DNA of 42,413 nt from an uncultured Halomonas sp. Its GTDB lineage: Bacteria > Pseudomonadota > Gammaproteobacteria > Pseudomonadales > Halomonadaceae. Each line of letters opens with the position of its first letter. Within the stretch, counting starts at the first letter, position 1. Below, in pieces: positions 9,160 through 22,794 of the stretch. The position numbers were made by a program, and so were the translations under genes. The notes beneath the pieces were generated by a model that saw only the letters and a program-made list of their open reading frames with translations, was not told the origin of the DNA and made no database searches. The DNA lies in contig NZ_CAMPKE010000025.1 in the NCBI RefSeq assembly GCF_946887195.1, positions 1 to 42,413 of the forward strand, given 5' to 3'.

Positions 9160-10305
9160 CTAGCGCAACCGCGTCGACCACGCATCCAGCGTGCCGTAGA
9201 TCCATTCACGCAGGCGCTGCAGTCTCGGGCGATGCGCCCACTGCTCGCTGGTGATTTCACGGCTCAAGGCGAAATTGCGCTCGAACAGCGCCGCCACCTC
9301 ACTGGCGAAGCGTGAATCCAGCACTTCCTGATTGGCTTCCAGGTTCCATTGCAGACTCCAGTGATCGAAATTGCAGGAGCCGACACTGGCCCAATCGTCC
9401 GCCAGCGAGAACTTGGCATGGATGAAGGCGGGCTGAAACTCGAAGATGCGTACCCCGGCGCGTAGCAATCGCCCATAAAAGCGCTGCCCAGCATAACGCA
9501 CGCCAGGGTGATCGTGAGCATCGCCGGGCAGCAGCAAGCGCACGTCGATGCCGCGCCGCGCGGCCCGCGCCAGGCGACGACGCAGACCAAGCGTCGGCAC
9601 GAAATAGGGCGTACAGAACCAGATTCGCCGGCGCGCCTCGGTAATCTGGCGATGCAACGAATGACGCAGTGCCTGGTAGCGATACCCCTGCCCCCACACG
9701 ACGCGACCGCGCATGCCTTGGTAGGTCTCCAGTGCTGCGGGGTTCGAGGCCAGATGCCTGATCAAGCGCGGATCGCCTTCGCCACGCGTCAGCGGTGAGT
9801 CCCAAAGCCGCGAGAACAGGCGCATCCAATCGGCTACCACCGGCCCTTCGATGCGCACCGCGACATCGAACCAGCTATCGAGAAAGGCGTCTATCGCCCC
9901 GAAACCACCGGTAAACGCCACTCGACCATCGACGATCAGCAGCTTGCGATGATCGCGCGTCAGGTTCTTGCTCCAGCGCTGCCAAGCCAGGGGATTGAAG
10001 AAGCGCAGTGCCACGCCAGCGTCGCGCAAGCGCTGCCGATCATGCTCGACAAGGCCCATCGACCCATAGCCGTCGAGTAGCACCATGACCGTAATGCCAC
10101 GCCGAGCGGCACTGCCGAGTGCCACAATCAGGCGATCGGCCAGGCGCCCGGTCTCCATCAGGTAGAGTTCGAGGACGATCGATGCCTGGGCCGAGTCGAT
10201 GGCCGCGGCCATCGCTGGTAAAAAGCATTGGCCCTCGGGCAGTAGCGCAAAGCGATTGCCGTCTCGCCATACACCGCGCATTGCGCTTCCCGGCTGATCT
10301 ATCAT
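9160..10305 (-). CDS. Cardiolipin synthase-like phospholipase D protein (ClsB type)
   Basis: The 381-residue product has two HKD motifs: H119-R-K121-L4-D126 (RDHRKLLIVDG) and H296-A-K298-x4-D303 (IHAKFSLADD), each followed by the GG/GS-N-type segment (FTGGFGAID; VGSCNFDHWS). This pairing is diagnostic of phospholipase D-type transferases. The length and absence of N-terminal membrane helices match ClsB-type cardiolipin synthases, which join phosphatidyl groups at the membrane face. The first ATG has no clear ribosome-binding site; an ATG at 10281 follows GGGAAG and may be the real start. It is divergent from plsB, another phospholipid gene. Confidence 0.85.
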   Translation of the reverse strand: MIDQPGSAMRGVWRDGNRFALLPEGQCFLPAMAAAIDSAQASIVLELYLMETGRLADRLIVALGSAARRGITVMVLLDGYGSMGLVEHDRQRLRDAGVALRFFNPLAWQRWSKNLTRDHRKLLIVDGRVAFTGGFGAIDAFLDSWFDVAVRIEGPVVADWMRLFSRLWDSPLTRGEGDPRLIRHLASNPAALETYQGMRGRVVWGQGYRYQALRHSLHRQITEARRRIWFCTPYFVPTLGLRRRLARAARRGIDVRLLLPGDAHDHPGVRYAGQRFYGRLLRAGVRIFEFQPAFIHAKFSLADDWASVGSCNFDHWSLQWNLEANQEVLDSRFASEVAALFERNFALSREITSEQWAHRPRLQRLREWIYGTLDAWSTRLR

Positions 10306-10395
10306 ATTGGCTTGCCACGTTCGGTGAATTGGACAAAAAGACCGGCGTATCCCAAGTCGCTATAATGCCCCAACACTTCCTGGACTGGCATAGGC

Positions 10396-12831
10396 ATGGC
10401 CTGGCTCACTTCACTGCTACATCCACTGCGTACCCCGGTCCAGCGTCTACTAACTGCATGGGTCGAGCTTCGTCTGGTCGAGCCCGACCCGCAAACATTG
10501 GCGCTCGACCCCGCCCACCCAACGCTCTATGTTCTGCCGCATCCGGCGCTTTCGGACAACCTGCTACTGGACGATTTCTGCCAGCGTCATGGCCTGCCTT
10601 CACCAAGCGCGCGGCTGCCATTGCGTGGCCTGGCAGTCCAGAGTTGCGTGGCATTGCCCAAACAGGGGCGCCGACTGTGGGGCCGTTTGCCGAACCGACG
10701 CGCGCCTTTCGCCACCTTGGTCGCGACACTCGAGCGGCATCCTGAGCTCGATGTGCAACTCGTGCCGGTCAGCGTGTTCTGGGGACGCGCGCCAGGCAAG
10801 ACTTTCGGTTTCTGGAAACTGTTGGCCGCCGATAGCTGGCAACTCACTGGCCGCGCACGGCGGTTGCTGTCGGTGCTGGTCAATGGCCGGAACGTCGAAT
10901 TGCACCTGGGCACCCCACTATCGCTGCGCGAGTTGATTGACGAACGCGGAGCCGAGCTCACCAGCCGCAAGGTGGCTCGGCTGCTGCGGGTGCACTTTCG
11001 GCGCGTGCGCACCCGGGTGCTGGGGCCGGACCTGTCGCATCGGCACACCATGATCGCGGGTGTGGTGGCCAGCCGTGAGATCCAGCGCGTGGTCGGCGAA
11101 TGCGCCACCGCGCAGGGCCAATCGCGTGAGCGCACCCAGCGCCGCGCCGAGCGCTATGGCCGCGAAATCGCCTCCAACATGAGCTATCCGGTGCTGCGTT
11201 TCATGGATCAGCTCCTGCAGCGATTATGGAATCAGCTGTATGCCGGCGTGCGGGTTCAAGGGCTCGAGCGCGCCAAGGCGCTGGCCGGCGAAGCCACGCT
11301 GGTTTATGTGCCTTGCCACCGCAGCCATATCGACTACCTGCTGCTCTCTTACGTGCTGTATCGCGAAGGGCTGATGCCCCCGCACGTCGCCGCCGGTCGC
11401 AATCTCGACATGCCCATCATCGGCCCATTGCTGCGCCGTGGCGGGGCTTTCTTCATGCGCCGCAGCTTCAAGGACAATCGGCTTTACTCGGCAATGTTCA
11501 ACGAGTATTTGCACCGGTTATTGTCACGCGGGCATCCCGTCGAGTACTTCATCGAAGGCGGGCGTTCGCGCAGCGGTCGCATGCTGGCGCCACGCCCCGG
11601 CATGCTGGCGATGACGCTACGCTCCTACCTGCGCGGAACGCAACGCGAGCTGGCATTCGTACCGGTATATATTGGCTACGAGAAGGTGCTGGAGAGTTCG
11701 AGCTACCTGAAGGAACTGCAGGGCGGGCGCAAGAAAAAGGAGTCGCCGCTGGATCTCTTCAAGGTGCTGAAGCGGCTGCGCCAGCCATTCGGCCAGGTGG
11801 CGGTTAATATCGGCGAGCCGCTCGAGCTGGGTGCCTTCCTCAATGAGCGGGTTACCCGGTGGCGCCACGACCATGACCAGCCCCGGCCGCCATGGCTATC
11901 GCGCGTCGTTCCGGCACTAGGGCGAGAGCTGAGCCAGCGGATCAACGACGCCGCCGCACTCAATGCGGTCAATCTGGTTGCCCTGGTACTGCTGGCCACC
12001 CCGCACCGCGCGATCGAGGCCGAACTGCTCAAGGAGCAGATGACGCTGCTGGTCGCGCTGCAACAGGAGTTGCCCGGCGGCGCGCATATCAGCCTGCCCG
12101 AGGGCGACGCCGAAGCCTGGCTCGCCGAGGCCGAGACACTCGGCTTCATCGGGCGCCGCGATCAAGCGCTGGGCGAATTGATTCTCGCCGACCAACAGCG
12201 GGCCACGCTACTGACCTGGTATCGCAATAACGTGCTGCATCTGTTCGCGATGCCGGCACTGGTCGCATTCGCCTTTCGCAATAACGCCCGTTTCGATATC
12301 GACACCCTGCATGAACTGCTGGCCCCGGCCTGGCCATTGATCGGGCGTGAGCTATTCGTCTCGTCCGTCACGGATTTTCGTGCCGCGCTGGGTGAAACGC
12401 TGGCGTGGCTCGATCACCACGGGCTGTTGCATCGCCAGGGCGAAACCTGGAGCCGGCCGCCGGGGCATGAGGCGAACAGTGAACGCCTGCAGCTGCTCGG
12501 TCGTTTGATCCAGCCATCGCTGGAGCGCGGTTATCTACTGCTGGCCGCGCTGCTGCGTTATCCCAGCGGCCGTCTCACTCGCGAGGCACTGGAGGAGCAT
12601 AGCCGCCAACTCGCCGAGCGCCTGACGCTGCTTTCGGGGCTCGATGCGCCGGAGTTCTCCGACCGGCGACTGTTCAGCGGGCTGCTCGACGTGCTCGAGG
12701 ATGAAGGCTGGCTGTGGCGGGAAAACGACCGGCTATGCTTCGATACTGCGCTGGGGGTCGCCCAACAGCGTGGACGCGCGCTATTCGACCCGGCACTGCG
12801 TCACCGGCTCTCGGCACTGACCCGCCACTGA
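10396..12831 (+). CDS. plsB: Glycerol-3-phosphate 1-O-acyltransferase
   Basis: Catalyses the first acylation in phospholipid synthesis, from acyl-CoA or acyl-ACP to the sn-1 position of glycerol-3-phosphate, at the inner membrane. The 811-residue product is normal for PlsB (about 807 in E. coli). The four acyltransferase blocks are present: HRSHIDYLL (about residue 309), GGAFFMRRSF, FIEGGRSRSGR and VPVYIGYEKV. The start is only weakly supported by an upstream AGG. Its tail meets rsmJ four bases away on the other strand. Confidence 0.97.
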   Translation: MAWLTSLLHPLRTPVQRLLTAWVELRLVEPDPQTLALDPAHPTLYVLPHPALSDNLLLDDFCQRHGLPSPSARLPLRGLAVQSCVALPKQGRRLWGRLPNRRAPFATLVATLERHPELDVQLVPVSVFWGRAPGKTFGFWKLLAADSWQLTGRARRLLSVLVNGRNVELHLGTPLSLRELIDERGAELTSRKVARLLRVHFRRVRTRVLGPDLSHRHTMIAGVVASREIQRVVGECATAQGQSRERTQRRAERYGREIASNMSYPVLRFMDQLLQRLWNQLYAGVRVQGLERAKALAGEATLVYVPCHRSHIDYLLLSYVLYREGLMPPHVAAGRNLDMPIIGPLLRRGGAFFMRRSFKDNRLYSAMFNEYLHRLLSRGHPVEYFIEGGRSRSGRMLAPRPGMLAMTLRSYLRGTQRELAFVPVYIGYEKVLESSSYLKELQGGRKKKESPLDLFKVLKRLRQPFGQVAVNIGEPLELGAFLNERVTRWRHDHDQPRPPWLSRVVPALGRELSQRINDAAALNAVNLVALVLLATPHRAIEAELLKEQMTLLVALQQELPGGAHISLPEGDAEAWLAEAETLGFIGRRDQALGELILADQQRATLLTWYRNNVLHLFAMPALVAFAFRNNARFDIDTLHELLAPAWPLIGRELFVSSVTDFRAALGETLAWLDHHGLLHRQGETWSRPPGHEANSERLQLLGRLIQPSLERGYLLLAALLRYPSGRLTREALEEHSRQLAERLTLLSGLDAPEFSDRRLFSGLLDVLEDEGWLWRENDRLCFDTALGVAQQRGRALFDPALRHRLSALTRH

Positions 12832-12835
12832 ACTG

Positions 12836-13585
12836 TTATCTCAGCGAACGATGTACGTAGAGGTCATAGCGGCTGGTTCGGGTTTCGATGACATGCGCAG
12901 GCTGGGGACCGGCGATCGGTGGCGCCTTGCGCGGGCGTTTGACCGCCACGCGATGCGTCGCGACATCCAGCGCCGCCTCGAGCAGGCGTGGTGCGTCGTC
13001 ATCGTCACCGGCCAACTCGCGAAACAGGCGCATCTCCTTTTTTACCAACGCCGACTTTTCGCGATGCGGAAACATCGGGTCGAGGTGGATCACCTGCGCC
13101 TCGAAGCCGCTCGTGGCAATGGCAGTGGCCAGCTCATTGGCGGCATCGGCCCGGCGCACCTGCATGCGCATGGCGATGTCATGGATCTCGCCATTGGCGC
13201 CTTGCGCGCGCTTCAGGCCGTCTTCGAGTAGCGCGAAGATCGCCGGCGCGCGTTCGAGCATCAATATCTGGGCACCCAGCCCGGCGAGTACGAAGGCATC
13301 GCGCCCCAGCCCGGCCGTGGCGTCGATCACCTGGGGCGTAACGCCCTTGCTCAATCCGCAGGCCTTGGCGATCAACTGCCCGCGCCCACCGCCGAAGCGC
13401 CGCCGATGATCGGCCCTGCCGGTGGTGAAATCCACCGACAGCGGTTTACCGTAACGCGCGTAATCGCCGGCAATGGCAAGCCCCTGGGGCGTTTCGATCA
13501 GCGCCAGGCCGTCATCGGGTGGCGACGGCGACCAGGCCAGCCCCAGCCGCCCGGCCAGCGGGCGCAGCGGCTCGCCAACCGCCAC
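12836..13585 (-). CDS. rsmJ: 16S rRNA (guanine-1516-N2)-methyltransferase
   Basis: Methylates G1516 of 16S rRNA using S-adenosylmethionine. The SAM motif is [16 protein letters not shown] and the family catalytic block is [33 protein letters not shown] near the C-terminus is also typical. The start is uncertain. The frame is open to GTG codons at 13657 and 13606, both inside uppP. I chose the GTG at 13585, eight bases after the uppP stop, because it gives 249 residues, like the 250-residue E. coli protein. It follows uppP on the same strand and may be cotranscribed. Confidence 0.9.
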   Translation of the reverse strand: MAVGEPLRPLAGRLGLAWSPSPPDDGLALIETPQGLAIAGDYARYGKPLSVDFTTGRADHRRRFGGGRGQLIAKACGLSKGVTPQVIDATAGLGRDAFVLAGLGAQILMLERAPAIFALLEDGLKRAQGANGEIHDIAMRMQVRRADAANELATAIATSGFEAQVIHLDPMFPHREKSALVKKEMRLFRELAGDDDDAPRLLEAALDVATHRVAVKRPRKAPPIAGPQPAHVIETRTSRYDLYVHRSLR

Positions 13586-13593
13586 GATAGGGC

Positions 13594-14409
13594 TTACCCG
13601 AGCCACAGCAGGAACAATACGACCCCGAGTACCAGGCGGTAGGCGGCGAACGGCCACATACCGATGCGATCCAGTGCGGCAAGAAATAGCTTGATGCAGA
13701 TCAGCGCAGCGATAAAGGACAAGCCAACGCCCAGCAGGATGTCATTGAGCATGACGACATGGCTCGACTCGGCCAGTTCATAGCCCTTGAACACGCCGGC
13801 GGCGATAATCAGCGGAATCGACAGCAGGAAGGAAAAACGCGCCGAACTCTGACGATCGAAACCGAGAAACAGCGCGGCGGTCATCGTGATGCCCGAACGC
13901 GAGGTGCCAGGGATCAGCGCCACCGCCTGGGCGAGGCCGATGATTAGCGCCGCCTTGATCGTCATGCGCGTCAAATCCTGGGTTCGTGCACCGCTGACGT
14001 CGGCCCACCACAGAAAAATGCCGAAAACGAAGGTGGTAATGGCGATGACCAGCGACGAACGTAGCGATGTCTCGATCAGGTCGTTGAACAGGCCACCGAA
14101 GATCACGGCGGGCAGCGTGGCCAGCAATACCATCCAGCCCAGCCAGCTGGCATCGGTCTGCCGCGTGGCAAGCGAACCCGGGCCGACGAACTGGCCGAAC
14201 CAGTCGTGCAGAATCTCGATCACCTCACGACGAAAAGCCAGCATCACGGCAGCCAGGGTACCGACATGCACCGCGACATCGAAGGCCAGACCCTGATCCG
14301 GCCAGCCGAGTATCTGCGAAGGTAGAATCAAATGTGCGGAAGAGGAGATCGGCAGGAATTCCGTGAAACCTTGAATCAGGGCTAGCGCGACCAGTTGCAA
14401 CCAATCCAT
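13594..14409 (-). CDS. uppP: Undecaprenyl-diphosphatase
   Basis: Removes a phosphate from undecaprenyl diphosphate to recycle the lipid carrier of cell-wall synthesis. The 271-residue, eight-helix product has both signature regions: [11 protein letters not shown] near the N-terminus (residues 17-27) and PGTSRSGIT in the middle, which carries the catalytic Ser and Arg. AGGAA lies upstream of the start. Overproduction of this family gives bacitracin resistance, hence the old name bacA. Confidence 0.96.
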   Translation of the reverse strand: MDWLQLVALALIQGFTEFLPISSSAHLILPSQILGWPDQGLAFDVAVHVGTLAAVMLAFRREVIEILHDWFGQFVGPGSLATRQTDASWLGWMVLLATLPAVIFGGLFNDLIETSLRSSLVIAITTFVFGIFLWWADVSGARTQDLTRMTIKAALIIGLAQAVALIPGTSRSGITMTAALFLGFDRQSSARFSFLLSIPLIIAAGVFKGYELAESSHVVMLNDILLGVGLSFIAALICIKLFLAALDRIGMWPFAAYRLVLGVVLFLLWLG

Positions 14410-14453
14410 GGGTACGTTCCTGTATCAGTAGTAAAGAAGGGTAACGGGTAGAA

Positions 14454-15140
14454 CTAGCCACGCTGCCAGGCTACGCGGTCTCGCAGATAGACCGGCACCG
14501 CCTCATGCGGCGCTCGCCCGCCACCGGCGGCGAGCGTCTCCGCCGCCAGGCGCACCATATCGGCGGCACTCGGTTGCATATCCGGCAGGCGCTGGCTCAA
14601 GGCATCCTGGATCAGCGGCGACATGGCATCCCATAGCGCCCAGCCGGAGCCGACACCGCTCCAATCGGCATCGCGACAGGCCTCGGGAAGGCGCAAGCGC
14701 TGCGGTGCCATCACCGCCTCGTCGAGCAACGGCGTAAGGCGCCCGTCGCTGCAATGGTAGGCCGCGACGTAGATCTCGTTCATGCGTGCATCCAGCGCCG
14801 GCATCACGTAGCGCAGATGATGTTGCCGATGCGCGGCGAGCGCCAGCGCCTGTAGCGTCGATACACCGATCAGCGGCACGTCGAGACCGAAGGCCAACCC
14901 TTGAGCCACGCCGGCGGCAATGCGCAAGCCGGTGAAGGAGCCCGGCCCATGGCCGTAAGCCAGTGCATCGAGATCGGCGGGAGTCAGCCCGGCCTCGGCC
15001 AGTACATCGTCGATCATCGGCATCAAACGGCGGGTATGCTCGCGAGGCGTCAGAGCATAGCGGGAGAATACCGAGCCATCTCGCCATACAGCGCAGGAGC
15101 AGGCGCTCGAAGAGGCATCCAGGGCCAGCAGCGTCGACAT
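14454..15140 (-). CDS. tsaB: tRNA N6-threonylcarbamoyladenosine synthesis protein TsaB
   Basis: Partner of TsaD and TsaE in making t6A at position 37 of ANN-decoding tRNAs. The 228-residue product has the ASKHA-type N-terminus (LLALDASSSACSCAV), the HTRRLMPMIDDVL block and YGHGPGSFTGLRIA, all typical of TsaB. It lies 44 bases upstream of uppP on the same strand and 90 bases after adk. Confidence 0.95.
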   Translation of the reverse strand: MSTLLALDASSSACSCAVWRDGSVFSRYALTPREHTRRLMPMIDDVLAEAGLTPADLDALAYGHGPGSFTGLRIAAGVAQGLAFGLDVPLIGVSTLQALALAAHRQHHLRYVMPALDARMNEIYVAAYHCSDGRLTPLLDEAVMAPQRLRLPEACRDADWSGVGSGWALWDAMSPLIQDALSQRLPDMQPSAADMVRLAAETLAAGGGRAPHEAVPVYLRDRVAWQRG

Positions 15141-15230
15141 GGGTGCTCATGGGTCATTGAGTGAAGCGCGCATTATACGACCGCGGCCAGCCCGGCAACA
15201 GCCGTATTGGCCGATGGCCGCTCGGGGGTG

Positions 15231-16004
<774 letters not shown>

Positions 16005-16084
16005 TCACGATGCCGCATGTTATTCACTGTAACGGTCAATGCCGGGCGTGCCATTAACCCTTGGTCTTGGCAGCAATGATGAAA

Positions 16085-16108
16085 AAGGCGGCCTCGCGAG
16101 GCCGCCTT
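16085..16108 (-). terminator. Terminator of the aceE-aceF operon
   Basis: A perfect 10-base stem (AAGGCGGCCT / AGGCCGCCTT) with a CGCG loop lies 27 bases after the aceF stop. On the - strand it is followed by a T run (complement of 16082-16086). Confidence 0.92.
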
Positions 16109-16134
16109 GCTTGCCCTGCCCATCCGCGTAGCGC

Positions 16135-18192
16135 TTACATCAGCATCCGCCGGACATCGCTCAGAACCTGCGCGAGAAACGCCGTGAAGCGCGCCGCATC
16201 GGCACCGTTGACCGCGCGGTGATCGTAGGACAGACACAGCGGCATCATCAGCCGCGGCGCAAAGTCGCTACCGTTCCACACCGGCTTCATCTGCGCCTTG
16301 GAGACGCCGAGGATGGCGACCTCGGGGGCGTTGACGATCGGCGTGAAGGCGGTGCCGCCAATCGAGCCCAGGCTGGAGATGGTGAAGCAGCCGCCCTGCA
16401 TCTCCTCGCGCTTGAGCTTCTTGCTCTGCGCCTTCTTGGCCAGTTCCACGGACTCCTTGGCCAACTCGATCAGCGATTTCTTGTCGGCATCGCGAATCAC
16501 CGGGACCATCAGCCCATTCGGCGTATCCACGGCAACACCGATATGCACGTACTTCTTCCAGACCAGCGTTTCGCCGTCGGGATGCAGGCTGACGTTGAAC
16601 TGCGGAAACTTGCGTAGCGCGAAGGCACAGGCCTTGACCAGGAACGGCAGCGGCGTGAGCTTGGCACCCTCGGCTTCGGCCTCGGCCTTCATCGACTTGC
16701 GGAACGCTTCCAGGTCGGTGATATCAGCCTCGTCGAACTGCGTGACGTGTGGCACGTTCAGCCAGCTGCGATGCAGGTTGGCCGCCCCCATCTTGAGCAA
16801 GCGGCCCATCGGCTGCTCCTCGACCTCGCCGAACTGGCTGAAGTCGACCGCCGGAATCGGCGGAATGCCAGCACCCCCGGTGGCTCCCTCAGCCGCCATT
16901 GGCGCGGCGGAACGCTGCTGCATCGCCTGCTTGACGAAGGCATGAACGTCCTCCTTGAGCACGCGATCCTTGGGGCCGCTGGGTTTGACCTGACCCAGAT
17001 CGACGCCAAGCTCGCGGGCCAGCATGCGCACCGCCGGGCCGGCATGCACCAGCTTGCCGTCGCGTGGCTGGTCCGCGGCCGTCTGCGTCTCGCGGCTCGG
17101 CTTGGCCGTGGCCTCGACCTCGTCGACCTGCTCGCCTTTATCGGCGGGTTTCTTCTCGCCGCTCGGCGCCGCTTCGCGCTTCGGTGCCTCGGCCTTCTTG
17201 GGCTTGGCCTGGCCAGCCGCTTCCACATAGCCGATCAGATCGCCCTCGGAGACCGTATCGCCCTCCTTGACCGCCAATTCGACGAGCTTGCCCTTGTAGG
17301 GGCTCGGCACGTCCATGGAGGCCTTGTCGGATTCCAGCGTGATCAGCGGATCTTCTTCGTCGATCTCGTCGCCCTCGGCAACGGCGACCTCGATGATCGG
17401 TACGTTTTCGCTGCCACCGATATCGGGAACGCGGATCTCCTTGCGCTGGGATTCGCCTTCGCTCTCCTCGACCTCGTCAGCGCCAGACTCCTCCGGCTCG
17501 GCTGTCTCGGTGATCTCCTCGTCGGCAGTAGCGCTCGCTTCCGGCTCTTCGGCGCTTTCGTCGTCATCGCCGGCGATTTCCATGCTACCGATCACATCGC
17601 CTTCGGAGACGCTGTCGCCCTCCTTGACCGCCAACGACACGATCTTGCCGCTGTACGGGCTGGGCACGTCCATGGAAGCCTTGTCGGATTCCAGGGTGAT
17701 CAGTGCATCCTCGGCACTGACCTCGTCGCCCTCGGCGACGGCCACCTCGATGATTTCCACATCGGTGCTGCCGCCAATATCGGGAACCTTGATCTCCACG
17801 GTGCGCTTGCCGCCGCCCGAGGAGGACTTCTTCGCCGGCTTGGCGTCGTCGCGCTTCTCCTGCTTGGCGGGTGCCTCGTCGGCCTCTGGCTTCTTGGGCT
17901 TCTCCGGCTCTTCCGACGCGTTGTCGTCCTGCTCGGCGTCATCCTCGCCGCCGCCTTCGGCTTCCAGCTCCAGGATGTCGTCGCCTTCGGAGACGGTATC
18001 CCCTTCCTTGACCAGTACCTTGATGACCTTGCCGCCCTTGGGCGCCGGTACATCCATGCTGGCCTTGTCGGATTCCAGGGTGATCATGGTGTCTTCCGGC
18101 GCGATCACGTCGCCTTCACTCACCGTGACTTCTATGATTTCGACATCGGTGCTGCCGCCGATGTCGGGGACTTTGATGATTTCGCTACTCAA
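16135..18192 (-). CDS. aceF: Pyruvate dehydrogenase E2, dihydrolipoamide acetyltransferase with three lipoyl domains
   Basis: Transfers acetyl groups from lipoamide to CoA as the core of the pyruvate dehydrogenase complex. The 685-residue product has three lipoyl domains (about residues 2-77, 132-207 and 251-326, with lipoyl lysines K43, K171 and K290 in SDKASMDVP), joined by acidic Ala/Glu/Pro-rich linkers. A subunit-binding domain (about 382-420) and a catalytic domain (about 455-685) with DHRAVNG near the end follow. The Asn in place of Asp in that motif is also known from Azotobacter vinelandii E2. It follows aceE after 112 bases and is closed by a terminator at 16085-16108. Confidence 0.97.
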   Translation of the reverse strand: MSSEIIKVPDIGGSTDVEIIEVTVSEGDVIAPEDTMITLESDKASMDVPAPKGGKVIKVLVKEGDTVSEGDDILELEAEGGGEDDAEQDDNASEEPEKPKKPEADEAPAKQEKRDDAKPAKKSSSGGGKRTVEIKVPDIGGSTDVEIIEVAVAEGDEVSAEDALITLESDKASMDVPSPYSGKIVSLAVKEGDSVSEGDVIGSMEIAGDDDESAEEPEASATADEEITETAEPEESGADEVEESEGESQRKEIRVPDIGGSENVPIIEVAVAEGDEIDEEDPLITLESDKASMDVPSPYKGKLVELAVKEGDTVSEGDLIGYVEAAGQAKPKKAEAPKREAAPSGEKKPADKGEQVDEVEATAKPSRETQTAADQPRDGKLVHAGPAVRMLARELGVDLGQVKPSGPKDRVLKEDVHAFVKQAMQQRSAAPMAAEGATGGAGIPPIPAVDFSQFGEVEEQPMGRLLKMGAANLHRSWLNVPHVTQFDEADITDLEAFRKSMKAEAEAEGAKLTPLPFLVKACAFALRKFPQFNVSLHPDGETLVWKKYVHIGVAVDTPNGLMVPVIRDADKKSLIELAKESVELAKKAQSKKLKREEMQGGCFTISSLGSIGGTAFTPIVNAPEVAILGVSKAQMKPVWNGSDFAPRLMMPLCLSYDHRAVNGADAARFTAFLAQVLSDVRRMLM

Positions 18193-18304
18193 GGTCGCGC
18201 TCCTTTCAAATCGTGCTTACCGCAGGCGCCAATCATGCTCGGGACGAGGCAGGCCGCTCATTCAAGCGTAGCCTGCCCTGTCGCCCAGTCAGCAGTCGGT
18301 GCCC

Positions 18305-20986
<2,682 letters not shown>

Positions 20987-21301
20987 AGACGTCTCTCCGA
21001 ATGAAGATAGTGTGTCGTCTGTTCCTCCACATCGGGCGGAGGGACGTTTGGCGCTCTTCAGTGCGGGCGCGACCTTCTTTGGGTCGTGTCTCCGAAAATC
21101 ATTGGGTAATTTCTTTACAGATACGCAGCCAGGGCGCATGAATTCAGGCCATGAAGATACCGCAAACGCCGCTCCCTGCCAATCTGGCCATAAATGAAAA
21201 TTATTTCCACAAAAATTACTGCACAGCAACATGAGCGACTCGTGCGTAGTCACGCGCCACCGGTCGATCGGTTGTCGCCGTCCTATAGCCCAGTTACAGA
21301 A
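20987..21301. promoter_or_regulatory. Non-coding region upstream of aceE, presumed promoter and leader
   Basis: About 315 bases separate the aceE start from the ampD stop, and both genes are on the - strand. An AT-rich patch at about 21188-21225 is the likeliest place for an aceE promoter. A short hairpin (CGACC-N6-GGTCG) occurs near 21070-21087. I see no convincing PdhR-type palindrome, no open frame with coding character, and no clear terminator for ampD. Confidence 0.35.
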
Positions 21302-21862
21302 TCATGCTGAACGATCGAGGCATTGGCGCAGATAGGCCCAGTCGAAAGCCGGCCCCGGGTCGCTCTTGCGCAGCGGTGCGATACGGGCATGACTGGTGAT
21401 GCGCTCCTGGGTCAGCGCGGGATACGCCGCCATTAACGCATGAATGGCGGCAGCCAGCGTGCGATATTGACGATCCCGGTAGGGATGAATTTCATCCCCC
21501 TCCAGTTCGATGCCGATGCTGAAATCGTTGAGTCCGGTACGCTCATGTCCGCCATCGCACCAGCGCGAACGACCGGCATGCCAGGCGCGATCCTCGAAGG
21601 GCACGAACTGAACAGCCTCGCCATCGCGGCGAATCAGTAGATGCGCGCTGACCCGCAGCCCACTAAGGCTAGCAAAGTAGGGATGGGCGTTGGGGTCAAG
21701 CGTATTGGTGAATAAACGCTCGATGGCGTCACCACCGAAACGCCCCGGCGGCAGACTGATGCTGTGTAGTACCAGCGCCGATATCTCGCCGTCGGGACGG
21801 GCATTCGCATTGCTCGACGATACCCGCCTGGCGCTCTCCAACCAGCCCTCGTTCACTTGCAT
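21302..21862 (-). CDS. ampD: 1,6-anhydro-N-acetylmuramyl-L-alanine amidase
   Basis: Cytoplasmic zinc amidase of cell-wall recycling; its loss commonly derepresses AmpC beta-lactamase. The 186-residue product has zinc ligands H33 (LVLHSISLPPG) and, by motif, H158 and D168 (HARIAPLRKSDPG), with the catalytic-region GIELEGDE. The ATG at 21862 is preceded by GGGAGG. It is divergent from nadC (77 bases between starts), a common gammaproteobacterial arrangement. Confidence 0.95.
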   Translation of the reverse strand: MQVNEGWLESARRVSSSNANARPDGEISALVLHSISLPPGRFGGDAIERLFTNTLDPNAHPYFASLSGLRVSAHLLIRRDGEAVQFVPFEDRAWHAGRSRWCDGGHERTGLNDFSIGIELEGDEIHPYRDRQYRTLAAAIHALMAAYPALTQERITSHARIAPLRKSDPGPAFDWAYLRQCLDRSA

Positions 21863-21939
21863 GCCGAAGCCTCCCTGCCGAATCGCGACGGCTTTCTCTA
21901 TAATGAACGCATTGTCGCATATACCGGAGTCAGGACCGC

Positions 21940-22794
21940 ATGCACTATTACGAAGCCCTTGCCGAAGACATTCGCACCAGCGCCGCACGCCTGCTGGCCG
22001 AGGATGTCGGCCCCGGTGACATCACCGCGCAGCTGATTCCCGAACGCCAGTGGGCCACCGCCCAGGTGATCAGCCGCGAAGACGCCGTGCTCTGCGGCGT
22101 GGCCTGGGTCGATGAGCTGTACCGCCGGCTCGATGCCCGGGTCAATCTGACCTGGCATGCGGCCGATGGCAACGCACTGACCGCCGGCAGCGTGTTCCTC
22201 GAACTCGAAGGTCCGGCACGCAGCTTGCTGACTGGCGAGCGCGCCGCGCTCAACCTGCTGCAAACGCTCTCCGGTACCGCCACGCGCGCACGCTACTATG
22301 CCGAACGGGTCGCCGACACCGGCGTGCGCCTGCTCGATACCCGCAAGACCCTGCCGGGGATGCGCCTGGCGCAGAAGTACGCGGTCACCTGCGGCGGCTG
22401 CCACAATCACCGCATCGGGTTATACGATGCCTTCCTGATCAAGGAGAACCATATCGCCGCCTGTGGTGGCATCGCGGCGGCGGTCAAGGAGGCGCGCAAG
22501 ATCGCCCGCGACATCCCGGTGGAGGTGGAAGTCGAGAACCTCGACGAACTGGCCCAGGCGCTGGACGCCAAGGCCGATGTGGTGATGCTCGACAATTTCT
22601 CGCTCGAGGATCTGCGCGAAGCGGTGCGTATCAATGCCGGCCGGGCCACGCTCGAGGCCTCGGGCAACGTCAGCGAGACCACGCTCGAGACCATCGCCGC
22701 GACCGGCGTGGATTGCATTTCGATCGGCGCGCTGACCAAGGATGTGCGGGCCATCGACCTGTCGATGCGCGTGACGCAGACCGACTCGCGCTGA
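21940..22794 (+). CDS. nadC: Quinolinate phosphoribosyltransferase (nicotinate-nucleotide pyrophosphorylase)
   Basis: Converts quinolinate and PRPP to nicotinate mononucleotide in NAD synthesis. The 284-residue product has [11 protein letters not shown] near the N-terminus, RKTLPGMR, the block [31 protein letters not shown] and a GNVSETTL...[10 protein letters not shown] end, all typical of NadC. GGAGTCAGG precedes the start. The other pathway-specific gene, nadA, lies at 41022-42050 in this window; nadB is not present. Confidence 0.97.
   Translation: MHYYEALAEDIRTSAARLLAEDVGPGDITAQLIPERQWATAQVISREDAVLCGVAWVDELYRRLDARVNLTWHAADGNALTAGSVFLELEGPARSLLTGERAALNLLQTLSGTATRARYYAERVADTGVRLLDTRKTLPGMRLAQKYAVTCGGCHNHRIGLYDAFLIKENHIAACGGIAAAVKEARKIARDIPVEVEVENLDELAQALDAKADVVMLDNFSLEDLREAVRINAGRATLEASGNVSETTLETIAATGVDCISIGALTKDVRAIDLSMRVTQTDSR

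Noticed and set aside
16135..18192. Asn instead of Asp in the AceF DHRxxxG motif as a sign of an inactive enzyme
   Set aside because: The same Asn is present in the active Azotobacter vinelandii E2, so it is a normal variant.
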